From Panopea generosa (taxonomy: Eukaryota; Mollusca; Bivalvia; Adapedonta; Hiatellidae), in contig CM055898.1 of assembly GCA_029582155.1 (NCBI GenBank), forward strand, positions 19,990,229 through 20,054,228: a stretch of DNA of 64,000 nucleotides, read 5' to 3'. Positions 50,701 to 63,250 of the stretch are shown one piece after another. Both the position numbers and the translations under genes were made by a program. The notes below the pieces were generated by a model, which was not told the DNA's origin, ran no database searches, and was given only the letters and a program-made list of their open reading frames with translations. The first letter of the stretch is position 1. Each line of letters opens with the position of its first letter.

Positions 50701-51992
50701 ACAATATGCTTATAATTGCATAAACTGTAATAACAAAGTTTAGTAAAAAAATCCTGAAATTTAGCCTGTTGCAGAGGTGAAAGTGTGTAACGAACGATAA
50801 CTCTGAGAAGGTGTTTGATGGCGAATGCAAATGTTTTTCAACATATGATCGTGACGTTTCAATATGGCAGCGCTCACAGTCAATTTCTAAAGTGGCCCTA
50901 AGGTAGGGTTCGGTCGCTCATGCAATGCCCTCTTTAACACATCATACATCATATTACAAACTTGAACAGAATTGTTACGTTATGTTGTATGTTTTAATTG
51001 TTTTGTTATTAGTTTTAAAATATTGCTATTCTCTGTTAGAAATTTTAGTTATTATATCAGAATATTTGTTATACATATTTATAGAAAAAAATCATCTTAG
51101 CTTTTAATAAATTAACACCAATTATTACCAGATTTTTCGTACGTCTCATACGAACCATGCAACCAGTTAACAGCGTGTCTCACAGTAATAAACCATAAAA
51201 AAATTGAAAACATAGATGGCTTATCCATTTTATCTTCTGTAACAGTATCAGAATTTTACAGAAATCACTACGTGACACTATCACTGATGTAATTGTTGAA
51301 AATCCTTGACTTAAACAAACAAAAATAGTGTATACGGCTTTATTAGCTGGTAAATGTACTGAGACATAGTTTAATGCATCAATAAGAGAGGTATATTATT
51401 AAGTAACAAATGCAAAAGTGAAAACATAGCGTACTAACCTGCATTTGAAATATAAGTGTGATCTACCTTTGCATTACTTGACCATTATTCTCATTGAAAG
51501 AGGAGAGATGCCATTACATAACACAGATAGATTATTAATATTATATTGTTTTGTTAAATAGGAGATATATTTTTATTAAATATAACATAATATATTATTA
51601 TTAAAAAGGAGAAATATATCAGTGTTCAATAGAAGAGATATACGTTACTATCTCGGACAAATAATTCGATATTAAATAATAAATATATCCTTATTGAATA
51701 GCATTTTGTGTTTAAATCTAATATTTCAATTTTACTATTAAACAAGAAATACATGTATATCATTATGTAATAAAAAGACACAATTAAAAAGGTGAATTAG
51801 TACATTAGAAGTATGTGAAACAAAGCAAATAATCAACATATTATATCGACTGACAGAATACGCCGCGCAAAATAGCATGAAATCATGACTATCTATAACG
51901 GAAAGGGAAAACACCAGTAGGTGATTCCGAACATCGTATCGCACTGTAAATACCGTGTAGAAATGGTTTATTATCAATAAAAAGTGATTTAC
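47730..51992. other. Intron 4 (exon 4 to 5)
   Basis: AT-rich, with one GC-richer patch at 50190-50490 (candidate exon) and another at 50760-50930. No domain-coding sequence is seen on either strand. Confidence 0.6.
50350..50500 (+). other. Candidate short coding exon in a GC-richer patch, unassigned
   Basis: From ATG at 50389 the plus strand reads MASTPLTTTLVKCFGCTANY then KPFPYPT and meets a good donor (aacag|gtaaac) at about 50467. The region 50190-50490 has more CG dinucleotides than its surroundings, and the ATG context (aaaATGG) is acceptable. I recognise no family and found no second exon. It could equally be a transposon fragment. Confidence 0.25.
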
Positions 51993-52325
51993 CTGATTCA
52001 AGCGTCCTAATAGAATTAAACGTAAATGGACTGCCTTCTCCAACAGATGTATGAGCAGTAACAGAAAATGTGTAATTCCAGTAAGGTAAAATACTAGCGT
52101 TGATTGTTATTTCAGTAGGGGGAATCAAATCTAAAAGTACAGGTTCAGTTATGGTCTTTTCTTCTCCTTCAATGGTAATACGGTTCTGGCACAGTTTATT
52201 TTTAAATGTGTATCGTATTGTGTAAGCTGTTATAACACCATTTCTTTCAAACGGTTGTTTTATACTCAGGCTAACAGTATTATAAGTGTAGTTTGTGATG
52301 ATGCTTCCAACTGGTATTCCTGGTA
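51993..52325 (-). CDS. RPTP exon 4: FN3-3
   Basis: A complete FN3 repeat in one 333-nt exon, phase 1 in (tttcag) and phase 1 out (gtaaat). It reads IPGIPVGSIITNYTYNTVSL at the start, has the N-G-V-I-T-A-Y turn, and ends with YWNYTFSVTAHTSVGEGSPF and RTLES. The core B-strand position reads SLSIKQP where most repeats have tryptophan, so this repeat lacks the usual Trp. It has several N-glycosylation sequons. Confidence 0.9.
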
Positions 52326-52933
52326 CTGAAATACAACAACACGAAATATAACACAACTATTACTACCTACTATTTAACTCTTTTGACATATCATTATTAG
52401 ATTAATACACTTGCTGTGTGGTTTACTGAACTTACTGTTGTTGTTTTTTTTTCCTGAAAAATATCCTTGTTATTCGCGAATGTGATATCACGAGTGACAT
52501 AAATTACATTTCGTATAAAATTGATCCGTGTTGCTTTTATTTTTTTATTGAAAAACTTATTTTCAATGCTAAAATATATTTATATTCGTCTTTATAATAT
52601 CACGATGTCGGTCCATAAACATAATGACGTTGACGGTGACAATATGCTCCGGTGTGAAATTATCCTCTGAGTAGTTACAAATATTTCGTCAAAGTCAGTG
52701 AAATCTTTAATTTAAGTAATTGGCCACTAGAAATGTTTTAAATACTCTTCACAATATCTTCATACATGTATGCTATGCAAAAACGATTTTTAATTTAATA
52801 TGAGTTACAGTATTATTTATTTCATTATCAATCTATTTACTCATTTTTATATTATCAATAACTGACTGTTTTCTTTCCAAACAATATTTAAAAATAATAC
52901 AGTAAATAAAACTCGCATCGGTAATTAACTTAC

Positions 52934-53132
52934 TATTTTCTAATGTCTGGACTGTTTCATTATTTTCTTCTCCTGATACCACTGTTTGTGCAATGATTAG
53001 ATTTGTATAGTTTCTGTATGGATGCAGTCCGGTGACGTTATATTGAAATACATCTTTGTCTACACTAAATACTTCGTATGAAGTATTTCCTGAATTGCAT
53101 TCAGGTCCAAGGGATATAGACGAGTCCATTCC
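52934..53132 (-). CDS. RPTP exon 3: FN3-2, second half
   Basis: A 199-nt exon, phase 0 in and phase 1 out (donor gtaagt). It encodes YNVTGLHPYRNYTNLIIAQT, the E-F part of an FN3 repeat, ending VQTLEN. The acceptor is read as cataag followed by GGA ATG. The pyrimidine tract is modest, so the exact start is slightly uncertain, but phase 0 matches the donor of the previous exon. It carries N-x-T glycosylation sequons. Confidence 0.83.
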
Positions 53133-53469
53133 CTTATGCAAATGTAAGAAATAAATATATAAATACAGAAAACTTTACATTAAAATAGTTTTAAGATATT
53201 TTACATGTAGAAACATCTTTCCAACGGTTTGAACATAAACAATATAAATGCAAAATCGTTCTACATTAACGTCCAAAATAAGTCATGTGCAATTATTACC
53301 TAATAAAGAAATGAAACATTTACTTTTAGATAAGTTGTTAAACACGATTAAGAAAAAATAATAATGATATTTCGGTTATTTAATTATAACCCCTATATTT
53401 AACTTGTCACATATTCATTACAAAATAAATGTTCAACTACTGTACGTTAGTTTATATTAAATTATATTA

Positions 53470-53645
53470 ATAGCTCGATTGCCAAGTAAACCCAGAGCCT
53501 ATATGACCAGCTCTCGAGCTTGCCTCCCGTGTAGAACCAGTACTGTGTTTTGTTTTTAGAGGACATCGTAACGAGCTGAGGATCAACCCGTAGCCTCAAA
53601 CGTGAGCGGCCAACACTCTGTCAATTACAATATTGTCGCGCTGGA
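53470..53645 (-). mobile_element. tRNA-derived SINE (family 2), reverse copy
   Basis: On the minus strand: cagagtgttggccgctcacg, then gctacgggttgatcctc as a decayed B box, then agtactggttctac. It matches the copy at 35570 in head and body. Confidence 0.7.
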
Positions 53646-54099
53646 TTATAAATTACTGAACGTCTGAAAAAATACGACAATTAATGCTGTAATGTATGTA
53701 TGTACGTATCTTCACGATATAACTATACAGTGCCAGTGACTTTAATAGTATATATTGGTTAGGACTTTCCGCAGTGTTCAAGTGGGAAAACATCGCTGTA
53801 TTTTAGTTTCTACTCAATCTATCGCTTCTTCCACATGAAGAAAAATAAGATTTTATTTCTTCGACATAGGTCATCCCCAATTAACCGTACAAAGTTTCAT
53901 ATACATTTGTGCATTAGTCACAAATGACCATGATGAAACTGATAACATAATAACAATAATACAAATATGCGTGTGTTCGATGGCACGCGAATTTAAACCT
54001 ATTCCTGTGTCAAGAAACTTTCCCCAAATGCTATTTTAAGCTAGACATATTTTATACTTTAAACCTATTCCTAAACAAATAATACTTTTTTTGTCATAA

Positions 54100-57000
54100 G
54101 TTTTAATCTGATTTTCTGTTAAACTTTAAATCAACACACAACTTTTACAACAGGAGAGTGTTGTTAATTTTCAAAAATGAATGTATTTCTGATATCAAAA
54201 CTTTGAATTTTTGTGTTGATAAGTTTTTAATCAGAGTTTTGTTATCAGATTGTAATAAATCTACGGTCTTGTACATGCTGTGGTTTCTTAAAAAATATGA
54301 TTTTAGGTACTGACATCTTATGTTATTATATGCACTGCATTCAAATAAAAAAATTAATTCGTCCGCCAAGATATAACATATTCTGCATTTTCTGTTTTCT
54401 TTGGGAGTTTTTATTGTTGTTTTTTTTCCATCGTTCTGTTTCTATTTCTACCCTATGCGCAGATACTCTAAGTTTTGTTAATTCTTTTAATTTTGGAATG
54501 TTCACTATTTGTTAATATAATTGAAAATTCAAGGAGAAATAGCCCTGTAAAATGTTGCCCATGAGGAGCTATTTAATCGTTCATCAATTTTTGAATATGA
54601 TTATCTCCTACTCTTTGTTTGAATGTTGAAAAAAAACATTTATATCACCCACTCCTTGTGCTAACGACACTCAATACAATCCTAATTTACATAATGTATC
54701 TTTGACAAGCGTGGCCTAATTAGTAATATTTGGTGATTTTTTCTATATCTTTTAACATCATTAAGTTAACATGGTGAAAATATTTTCGATTATTACTATT
54801 CAATACTTTGAACCAGTATTTCATTATTATATATATTCGCTTTTCATAGTAATTTGTTCTATCTTAATCGCTGTAGATAAAGTCATTTTGCGCCGATAGT
54901 TCTACACCTAACAACGATTTACAATTTCTATTTGATGCGCTTGAACATACACCCAAACTTCGCTTGCATCATATAGGAGTGACTAGTTTATCACAAACAT
55001 CCAGAGCATGTTTTTGCGATATATTAACTTTTTTTTAAATTAAATATAGCTTTTAGCTTGGCCGGCCAAAGATGTTTGAACATTGCTAAATGATCCGCCC
55101 GTAGTGAAAACAATGCCTAAGTTCGAGAATTTAATGACTATTTCCAGTTTTATATCATTAAAATAAAACTCCATGCTTCTCGATACCGTGCCTCCTTTTC
55201 TAAAGATCATAACCTTGGTTTTTACTGTGCTAAGTTTCCATCTATCACAATATTCATTTGAAATATTAAGACCTTTTTGTAACTTTTCAGCATTTGGCGC
55301 GAAGATTATAATATCATCCGCATACAATAATAAGAATACTTTTAGTAGTCCTATATCCAACCCGGCACTTCCTTTTAGAAAATATTCATTTTCTTAACCA
55401 TTTAAGTACATTGAAAACAGGAATGGCGACAAACATTTACCTTGGCTTAACCCTAGATAACATTCAAAACTATCACTGAAGGTGTTATCAAATGTTAACC
55501 TTGACCTTACATTTCCATACATTGAATTGATGATATTCAAAACCTTTCCTGTAACCCCTAATCTAATTAGTTTATACCGAATATGTTCTCTTACGACGTA
55601 ATCAAAAGCTTAAGAAAAATCTACCATGGTAGAAAAATAGCTTGTAACCATTATTTAACATATAACTAATAATACCGTGAAAAGAAAAAAATATTGTCTG
55701 TCGTTCCCATGTTTTACTTTATTCCCGCTTGTGGTTCAACATAAATGTAATATTCCTCTGCCAACTTGGTTAATCTGTTATCTAAGTGAATAATTTGTCT
55801 AAGGTACTAAGTAAAGTGATACCTCTGAAATGTCCAACCTAGCTTTAACTACCCTTTTTATGAATAGGAATAATATAATCATCTCTCCAGCTATCCGAGA
55901 AATAACCTTGCTTAAGGATTTTATTAAATAACTTTGTAATATAGTGAGCTAAATAATTCACTTCATGAATATAAAATTCATTTAGGACCATGTCTGGGCC
56001 TCCTGCACGACCATAACCTAATTCAGAGACTGCTTATCTCACTTCTGATTAAGATATAGGAATGTTCAGTTTATCAATCCATTATTTGTATTTCAGAGTT
56101 CAAAACAGTTTCGTTAAAATACATAACGTCCTCGTCCGCTTAAAAATGGATCTGTTGGGTTATTGATGGCCTTGAAATATTCTACAAATGTTTCAGAGAT
56201 TCTTTAAGTAATTTCCAGTATTGTTTAACTTTAGCATTTAACAGTTCTGAAGTTTTAACTTATCCTGTTGAAAATGAAAACTTCGGACGTTTTTTTCTTG
56301 TATACTGATCGGGCATTGACCATGTTTTCCTCTGATTTTTCTTTACAATATTCATTTAAAAACTTGTAATAAGATTTTCTAAGTGTATAACACTCATTAT
56401 TTAGAAATGAATTACTTCTCTTTGACTGCAAACATTTTCTGTTAATAATTATGATCTGACCACGATCTCTTTTCAAAAAGGGGTATAAGCACTTCATCGA
56501 TATTGTTTATAAAATTCGATATTGATGTATCAGTATCTTCTTTAGAATGAATATTATCTAATTCATTACTTAAAATATAAATGCCAGTTTGAAATTTCTA
56601 AGGCGATAGCTTATGCTTATATAAATCTTTCTTTAGACTATCCCATTTATAAAATGGTTTTGCATATATCCGATGCTCTTTCCTGTGCGGCGGATTTGTT
56701 TAATTTATAATTAACAGGTGTGCTAAATGAGCTCGCCAAAGAAAATTCAATTAAACAGTGATCACTTTGGATATTTAGTCCATTAATACAAAATGACATA
56801 AAAATGGAAGAATGTCAGGATTAACAATACAATGACACTACACTTTTTCCAGAACTACCAACATAGGTAAAATCTCCAGTATTTTTATCCTCACATACCC
56901 TCCCATTTGCTACCCTAAGAAAATCAAGCAATTATTGCCCATTTGAATTTACAATTTTATCAAATGATTTACGTGGCAATTCTATATCAATTACATAATC

Positions 57001-57230
57001 ATCGGGAAGTATATCTGCATGAAAATTGTTGTCAGTGGCAACATAATCGAACTGCTCACCTATTCTGGAATTATAATCCCCTACTAGCATAAAGTTACAC
57101 TTGTCATTTGTTAATGTTTGTTTATGTTTAGTATTTGCGATAATTAGTCTGAGATATTTAGGATTAGAAGGCAACCAACATTTATAAATATTGTATGATC
57201 GAATATTTCGTTTGAATTTTGTAGTTGTTG
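54100..57230 (-). mobile_element. Decayed LINE: endonuclease and reverse transcriptase
   Basis: Minus-strand order from 57.2 kb down: endonuclease block CNFMLVGDYNSRIGE and LPRKSFDKIVN (57170-56930), the endonuclease end with a Q-S-D-H-C motif near 56770, a linker (56500-56250), RT finger and palm fragments at about 56000-55800, the YADD catalytic motif in LLLYADDIIIFAPNAEKL (about 55330), and a C-terminal region FLFECSAYNNIRCQY (54369-54145). It carries frameshifts and stops. It resembles the element at 29-33 kb in its RT text but is a separate insertion, in the intron between RPTP exons 2 and 3. Confidence 0.85.
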
Positions 57231-57731
57231 TGTGTGTTGTTTTTTTTTTAGAAATACTTCTACACGAAAAATATAATATATTATGTGTGAATTATATTTT
57301 AAAAATATCAATTCTTCGAGAAAAAACAATCAAAGTAACGTTTGAGATTTTATTACCTGTTTTGCACGAGAATAACTTTAGTATTATGTTTCATGAGAAT
57401 TTCTTCCAATGAATCGCATATCAAAGAAATTATTGTTAGCAATAATGTCAGATTCTATGTTAAAGAATTTGAAATTTTTAAAGAAGATCTGCATATTTAG
57501 AGTGCATTTACACAACATATATATATTCATGCACTGAGGCCAACATTAATTAGCTTTTCGACTAGTTTTATATTAACATGCTACTGTTATTTTGTTCATG
57601 ATTGGAATCTTTAAGAATCTAACACATTTGGTTAGTATTCGCATTGTAGTTCCGATGTATGCTAAATGGTAAAACAATTTTTAGCATATTATGCTACTAT
57701 TAATTAAAATAATGATTAAATTACTACTTAC

Positions 57732-57907
57732 TTGATCTGCCAAGCAATTAATACAGTTGAAAATAATTTTCTGCTGACAGGTGCCATTCGACACAATTAC
57801 AAAATAGTGCCGTATGATCCCATTTCTAATTTGAGGCTTCGTCCATCTAAGCTGAATTGATTTCGATGTTTTGGCGATACTTTCAAAAGTATCTACTTTC
57901 GCAGGGG
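57732..57907 (-). CDS. RPTP exon 2: FN3-2, first half
   Basis: A 176-nt exon, phase 1 in (acceptor tatag) and phase 0 out (donor gtaagt). It encodes APAKVDTFESI, then SIQLRWTKPQIRNGIIRHY, the A to C strands of an FN3 repeat with the core tryptophan and the N-G-x-I-x-x-Y turn. It ends with a cysteine-bearing CINCLADQ. It joins in phase to 52934-53132, which completes the fold. The intron between them holds a decayed LINE. Confidence 0.87.
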
Positions 57908-59369
57908 CTATAACATAAAACAAACATTTCGATTTCATGTAACTTTTTTTCTTTTCTATACTAGAACGATTTTGTTGAACTGGCCTTTTGCTAAATCATA
58001 TAAATAAATAAATAAAGTTCGATTTAAAAAATATTAGGCTTGTCCTTTCATCTATATCATCTGTGTTTAGCGCAATTTTCGATATATAAAATGTGTATTA
58101 TGACATTTATTTTATTTTGTTGAGAAAGACATATGCATATGACAAATACATATGCATGATTCTTTGATTATTACTGCATGTATATACTTCGTATATAAGT
58201 ATCTAATGACGAACTGAAGTGAAAAATATAACTGGTCACAGTTTGTTCTATTATCATTCGAAATATCGGAATACAAGAAATATATATTTTATCATTATTA
58301 GTATTTGCAAGCATCTCGGATACCGTAATGCAACAGTATGATACTATATCAATGTAAAAAGACACAATTTCACTCTTTATTAATACTAGTCATCAGATGC
58401 AAACTTTAAGTGGGGAAAAGTTCGCATGAGGCATTGACTTAAACTCCTCTATTAATTCAAAACTCTGTGATGTTCAAAACGATTTCTTTAAAGTGTACGG
58501 CATAAAGTTATGAAAAGTGTCGAGTTTCTGTTTAGTTCCATTTTCCCAACACTGAAAAGAATGCACATAACTATATTTTGTCAGTAACAACGAATTTGAT
58601 GTTGACCCAAGTGACATAAAAATTTCATCTTAAGCTATATTCTATTATAAGAAGCATACCCACAAGATTTTATCGCAATGTACTAAGGAAACAAAAATTA
58701 TTATTTGGAGGAAAGCATTTTTGCTCTTTTTTAAATATGGACCATGACCAAAGTGACCTGAAACAACACAAAGCCAAGTATACTTTTATCATAAATGTTT
58801 CAACTGATATAGAGACATGTAATATATATATATACGACAAAAAGAAATATATGTCAAATTATAAAATCTAAAGGTTTCATAAATTCAGAGAGACTCGATA
58901 TTATATACATTGTCATTAATTTGGTTAACAGTTTTTACTAACGCAACAAATACGTCATATTTATTTTAAGCAAAAAAACTATATAAACACTATTGTTCGG
59001 CATGAGGCAAAATCAAAAAATTCTCATCATATTTGATTATTACTTATGTTAATTTTAAATCTGTTTTTTTCCTGGCATTTCAAATTATATAGAAATTCAT
59101 ATTGAAATTAGGTTTCTATTCTTAATTTTGACGGATTGTTTGTTGTTTTGCTTTTCATTAAGGGCTGTTGGTTATATGATAAATTATATAAAAGTATAAT
59201 ATTCATCTTCATACATGTTCAAAACTGTAGATATGTATTTCAAACATCGAATGCTTAGCACAAAACTACCCTATCTATCTTCTATGTCTAAATGGAGTAA
59301 GACGTAAAGTTTGCATTAAACTATCGATATTATTAAAAAAACGTTATTTTATGTACATATATGCTTTAC
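57908..59369. other. Intron 1 (exon 1 to 2)
   Basis: AT-rich sequence without a recognised element. Confidence 0.65.
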
Positions 59370-59666
59370 CTGTTTCATGAGTGCTTATCGATATGTTTTG
59401 GTTGATAGTTGGTCCGGTTTGGTTACCAAGTGTAGCTCGAACTGTTACAGAACAAAATGTCCCGGGATCCAGACCAGACATCGTCGCCGAGTTGTCAGTT
59501 GTGTTGTAAATGTGTGTACTTATACTACCGTTGCCATTTGGGCTGGTACACGTGAACTGTACATGGTAAAATTCGACATTTCCTTCTGGCTTTACCCAAT
59601 GTATCTTCATTGTCGAACTATTGAGTTCAGGTATAACTGGCAAAATGTTGCTGACGGGTCCCGGTT
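59370..59666 (-). CDS. RPTP exon 1 (first visible): FN3-1
   Basis: A whole FN3 repeat in one 297-nt exon, phase 1 in and phase 1 out (acceptor ..taag, donor gtaaag). It starts EPGPVSNILPV and shows the B-strand tryptophan motif MKIHWVKPEG, then MSGLDPGTFCSVTVRATLG, the E-F region with the usual L-x-P-G turn and a V-x-A-like strand. Several N-x-S/T sites suggest a glycosylated ectodomain. Its phase-1 start requires an upstream exon, which I do not see before 64000. The acceptor aag is less typical than cag, but it restores a full FN3 start. Confidence 0.85.
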
Positions 59667-60699
59667 CTTAGATACACAAAATATGTTTTAAGTTATCAAC
59701 TGATATATAAAACAAATATCAGCTTATGTGTTCAAGGGATACAAATGTCGCCACTTATTGTTTAGACCGTGAAAACAAAAGTAAGTCAAAAGCATTTTAA
59801 CCATTGTTTACAAATGAAAGAGGCTGTTTCATAGTTAACATAATTAACAAAAAAGGAAACCTTAGTTACTGAGTGGAAACCAGTTTTATATTGTTAGTAA
59901 CAATGACCTTAGCCATAACCAATATACACAAAATAAACAATATCAAGTTTTATTTCCATATCAGAAACCTTTGCACAAAATAGTAAATATCTTAAAAGAA
60001 TCTAATTATTTTAATAACTGTGACATTGACTGCATTATATCTTATTTGTAAAGTCAATTAATATAGAGTTTTATTTGTTATTTTACATGGTGTCAGAAAA
60101 TCTAGGATCATCGAAAGAAATACAGTAAAATACGGGGAGATATTACAGGATTTGATAGATAAGTAACCAAGGCTGGCAAAGCAATCAAGACCATACTGGA
60201 CTATTTCAGACATTTCTCAAGAGTTATCCGATAACTGCCCCTGTGCAGTTTGATGATAGTGTAGATAAATCCAATTACTTCCCTTAGACCGCGATAAAAC
60301 ATACAGGTATCGTTCCGCTCTGACACTAAAACTAAGTATGCGTGACGTATCATGCCCTAGGGTACAATTTGACAAGGTCTTATATATGTCTTTGTTTTGA
60401 TATGGGCGTTTTGGTGATTTTGATATGTACTATAAAATTTTTTATTGAATTTGACTTAAACGCTAAAATCATTTGATAAAGTTTAATGTGTAAAAATATA
60501 ACATAGATTAATGATTTCAATGATTTTTTTACAAATTATGATATACTTTGATATAGTTTATTTTATTATAGATAAAGATTGATTATTTTGTGTTACTATA
60601 AATAAATAAAATTATTACGGCTAATTGATTATATAAACTTATAAAAGAGACAGAATGACAATGAGACATTATGTCTTTATTTTTTAAACTTATTTATTT

Positions 60700-60872
60700 T
60701 TCTTCGATTGTGAAACAAATTCTTACAACTTAGGCAAATCACACTCGAAGTCTGGTATGACCAGTACTAAGTATATGCGGAAAAGGTGTCTTGCTCAAGG
60801 ACACCACACATAGCCGTAGCAGAGGATCGAATCCACGACCCTCCGATCATTGGTTCGGTGCTTTATCACTGG
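60700..60872 (-). mobile_element. tRNA-derived SINE (family 3), reverse copy
   Basis: On the minus strand: cttagtccagtgataaagca (A box), gtcgtggattcgatcctctg (B box), then ggtgtccttgagcaagacac and cgagtgtgatttgcctaagt. The GTCCTTGAGCAAGACA block is shared with 22183-22370. Confidence 0.75.
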
Positions 60873-60975
60873 ACTAAGCGCTCCACTATTCACAGAGAAT
60901 AGTGCCGGGTGGGGATTCGAATTCACGACCCGAGGGTTGATAGTCAGACTCATTTCTTTCTGAGTTAACGGGACA
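60873..60975 (-). mobile_element. tRNA-derived SINE head (family 2), adjacent to the family 3 copy
   Basis: On the minus strand: gagtctgactatcaaccctc and gaattcgaatccccacccgg, closely matching the head of the SINE at 45149 (taactatcaatcc, tttgaatccccacacgg). Two SINEs of different families therefore lie head to tail here. Confidence 0.7.
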
Positions 60976-62837
60976 AGTGCACTGATATTCAAATGATATT
61001 TTAAACTTGATATTGTTGTTTCTAAAAGAAAATTATTACGGTTATATAATTATATAAAATTTTGTTTGAAACGGACATCTGTATATTAGCGTTTTTAATA
61101 AAGCCTAAAACGGTATTTGACCATAATTCTTTTTTAGCAATTTCTTTTAAGAACCTCGTGTTATAATATCTTATTGATTATAATGCTACAACAGATTAAA
61201 ATGTTTTGCATACCACTTCAATATACGAGTGAATCATTTTTGAAAAAATTAAAACGGTAGGTAAGTTAAGAAAAATATTAAGTTGTTTAAAGAATTATTG
61301 CCAATACATTTAATTAATAAAGTCATCGCATAATTAAGAAATACATACATTTGAAAACCGCTAACATTTTTCCTCCCGTTCTAATATCTGTTTATAAAAT
61401 TTGAATTTGTTATCAATTTATCTGAATATCTATGTTAAATCAAATAGCTAATTTTCAAAAAAAATGTGTGATGCCAAACTTGCGTTGAAATATAATTACT
61501 CAACTACATCCTAACAAATTATATTATAACCCCCCAATAAAATTACAAGTTTCGCCTCCGGGCAGGGGTAGTCGGTAATTAAGGTCATAAAAAACGCTGG
61601 CTTATTCCATTGTTTGAGATTTGAAAAACAGACAGGCGTGGGGCGGGGGTTCTCTGTTGTTTTTTTTTACAAGGATTATTAGATTTCCATATTGCTTTAC
61701 TGATCTAAGATAAACGTTTAAATACAATATGCTGTAATATTTATAAACATTTTATATTGGTTTATCATAACGAACTTGTATTTAGTTAATTACACGATAT
61801 CAATGCGATGTCTATAAAACAAACATAATAATACACAAAATAAAACATGTTTGCAGTTAAAATATCTATTTCGGATTACTAAACTTAATGAAGTAATCTC
61901 AGTACCTTTATATTTCTTTAAATAATTTTATTTTTGTTCCGCTAAACACCATTCATTGCATAGTTATTATCTTTATTTTTGTCTAATCTATATACACGTC
62001 ATATAACAAAACAGTTTTATGAACGTTTAAACTTGTACAAAGCCATTCGAAAAGAATTTTGAACAAAGCCATTCTCAAAAAAATTATAAGATTGATTGAT
62101 TCATTCATTCATTCTTTATGCATATCAATGCAAAGCACAATTATTTTACACGATAAAAGTCTTTGTAAAATATTGCTAATCTTTATACTAAAAGCTGCAA
62201 TCAACCAAGTTTTGAATTAAAAGCTAAAGAAGAAAAAGAGCGCTATTGCGCATTTTTTAAATTATCTTAAAAAGATCATTAAATTGAGTAATTCAAAACA
62301 ATGATATGCTAATTATGCTGTATTAACATACTTATCAACCAATTACATTATCAAATCTCTTTGTTCAATTAATATGCCTCGCGTAAAGTATTGTTGTTAT
62401 TTAGTCACTGGTTTTGATCTTTATTGATTTTCTTTCTATGTCCACTGAATTGTTTCATAACAAAGACATTAAAACATATATTTGTGCGAAAGAAATACAC
62501 CATTAAATAATGAATTGGTTTACAAAAGAAATGTACTTGAATTGGAAGTTTGTTGATGGTTCTTCAGTTAAAATATGAAATTAATATAAATCTATTCTTT
62601 AGAATATAGGTAAAATACATAAATAAAAACAACACTTTAAACTACACATAACTTGCAATATCACTATGTGTATATAAACATGTCGGTACTGACCAACATC
62701 TGCCGGCTGATATAGCGACATACATGCTGTATTTAATTGGGTACTGTAATATGCTGTATTGGGTTCAATAGTACGCTCTATTGAACATACAGAAAATAAA
62801 TCAGAATTACATTTTGTCTCATTTTCAAATCAAAATG

Positions 62838-63150
62838 GAAGCAAGATGCAATTATCATATTTTCTATATCAAAATATCATCGTAAAGAGAATTTTATTTG
62901 CAATGAACGTATACGTTGTAATAGGTTGGTAAAAAATCACAACTAAGGTTTATAAGACATTAAAAGTGGCCGAAAACGTGTTTGGAGCATATATGCTGTT
63001 ATAAAATCAAAAAAGGAAGCAAAAAGGCGTAAACTTATTTTAATTTTTATTTCATCATGATAAAGGTTATATTTTTAACTTAATGGCTAGACGTTGTAAT
63101 AGGTTGGTAAAATTTGATAATGAAAAAGTTATAACGATAAAATTAAATTT
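62838..63150. repeat. Diverged direct repeat, about 160 bp apart
   Basis: cgttgtaataggttggtaaaa occurs at about 62913 and 63091, each preceded by an AT-rich stretch that starts with ggaagca. It lies just upstream of the gag remnant. Confidence 0.6.
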
Positions 63151-63250
63151 CTCCTATATGTTTCTATGTAAACCAAATATGACGGTTTAGCCAGGTAAGT
63201 AGTAAAAACCGCCGATATCAAGGGGTAACTTCTCTCGATAAGCCAATGGG

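Larger units (their letters stand above)
59667..63250. other. Upstream intron or 5' flank of RPTP
   Basis: No FN3 or signal-peptide exon is visible on the minus strand. It contains two SINEs at 60700-60975 and a tggtgtcagaaa motif at about 60089, which resembles the primer-binding junction of some Ty3/gypsy elements, but I could not find a matching LTR pair. Confidence 0.55.

Noticed and set aside
50215..50937. A second TTAA element
   Set aside because: TTAA occurs at both points, but the adjoining ends are not inverted copies of each other.
60089..60210. 5' LTR boundary of the gag element
   Set aside because: The tggtgtcagaaa word is suggestive, but no LTR repeat, TG...CA ends or continuous leader could be shown.
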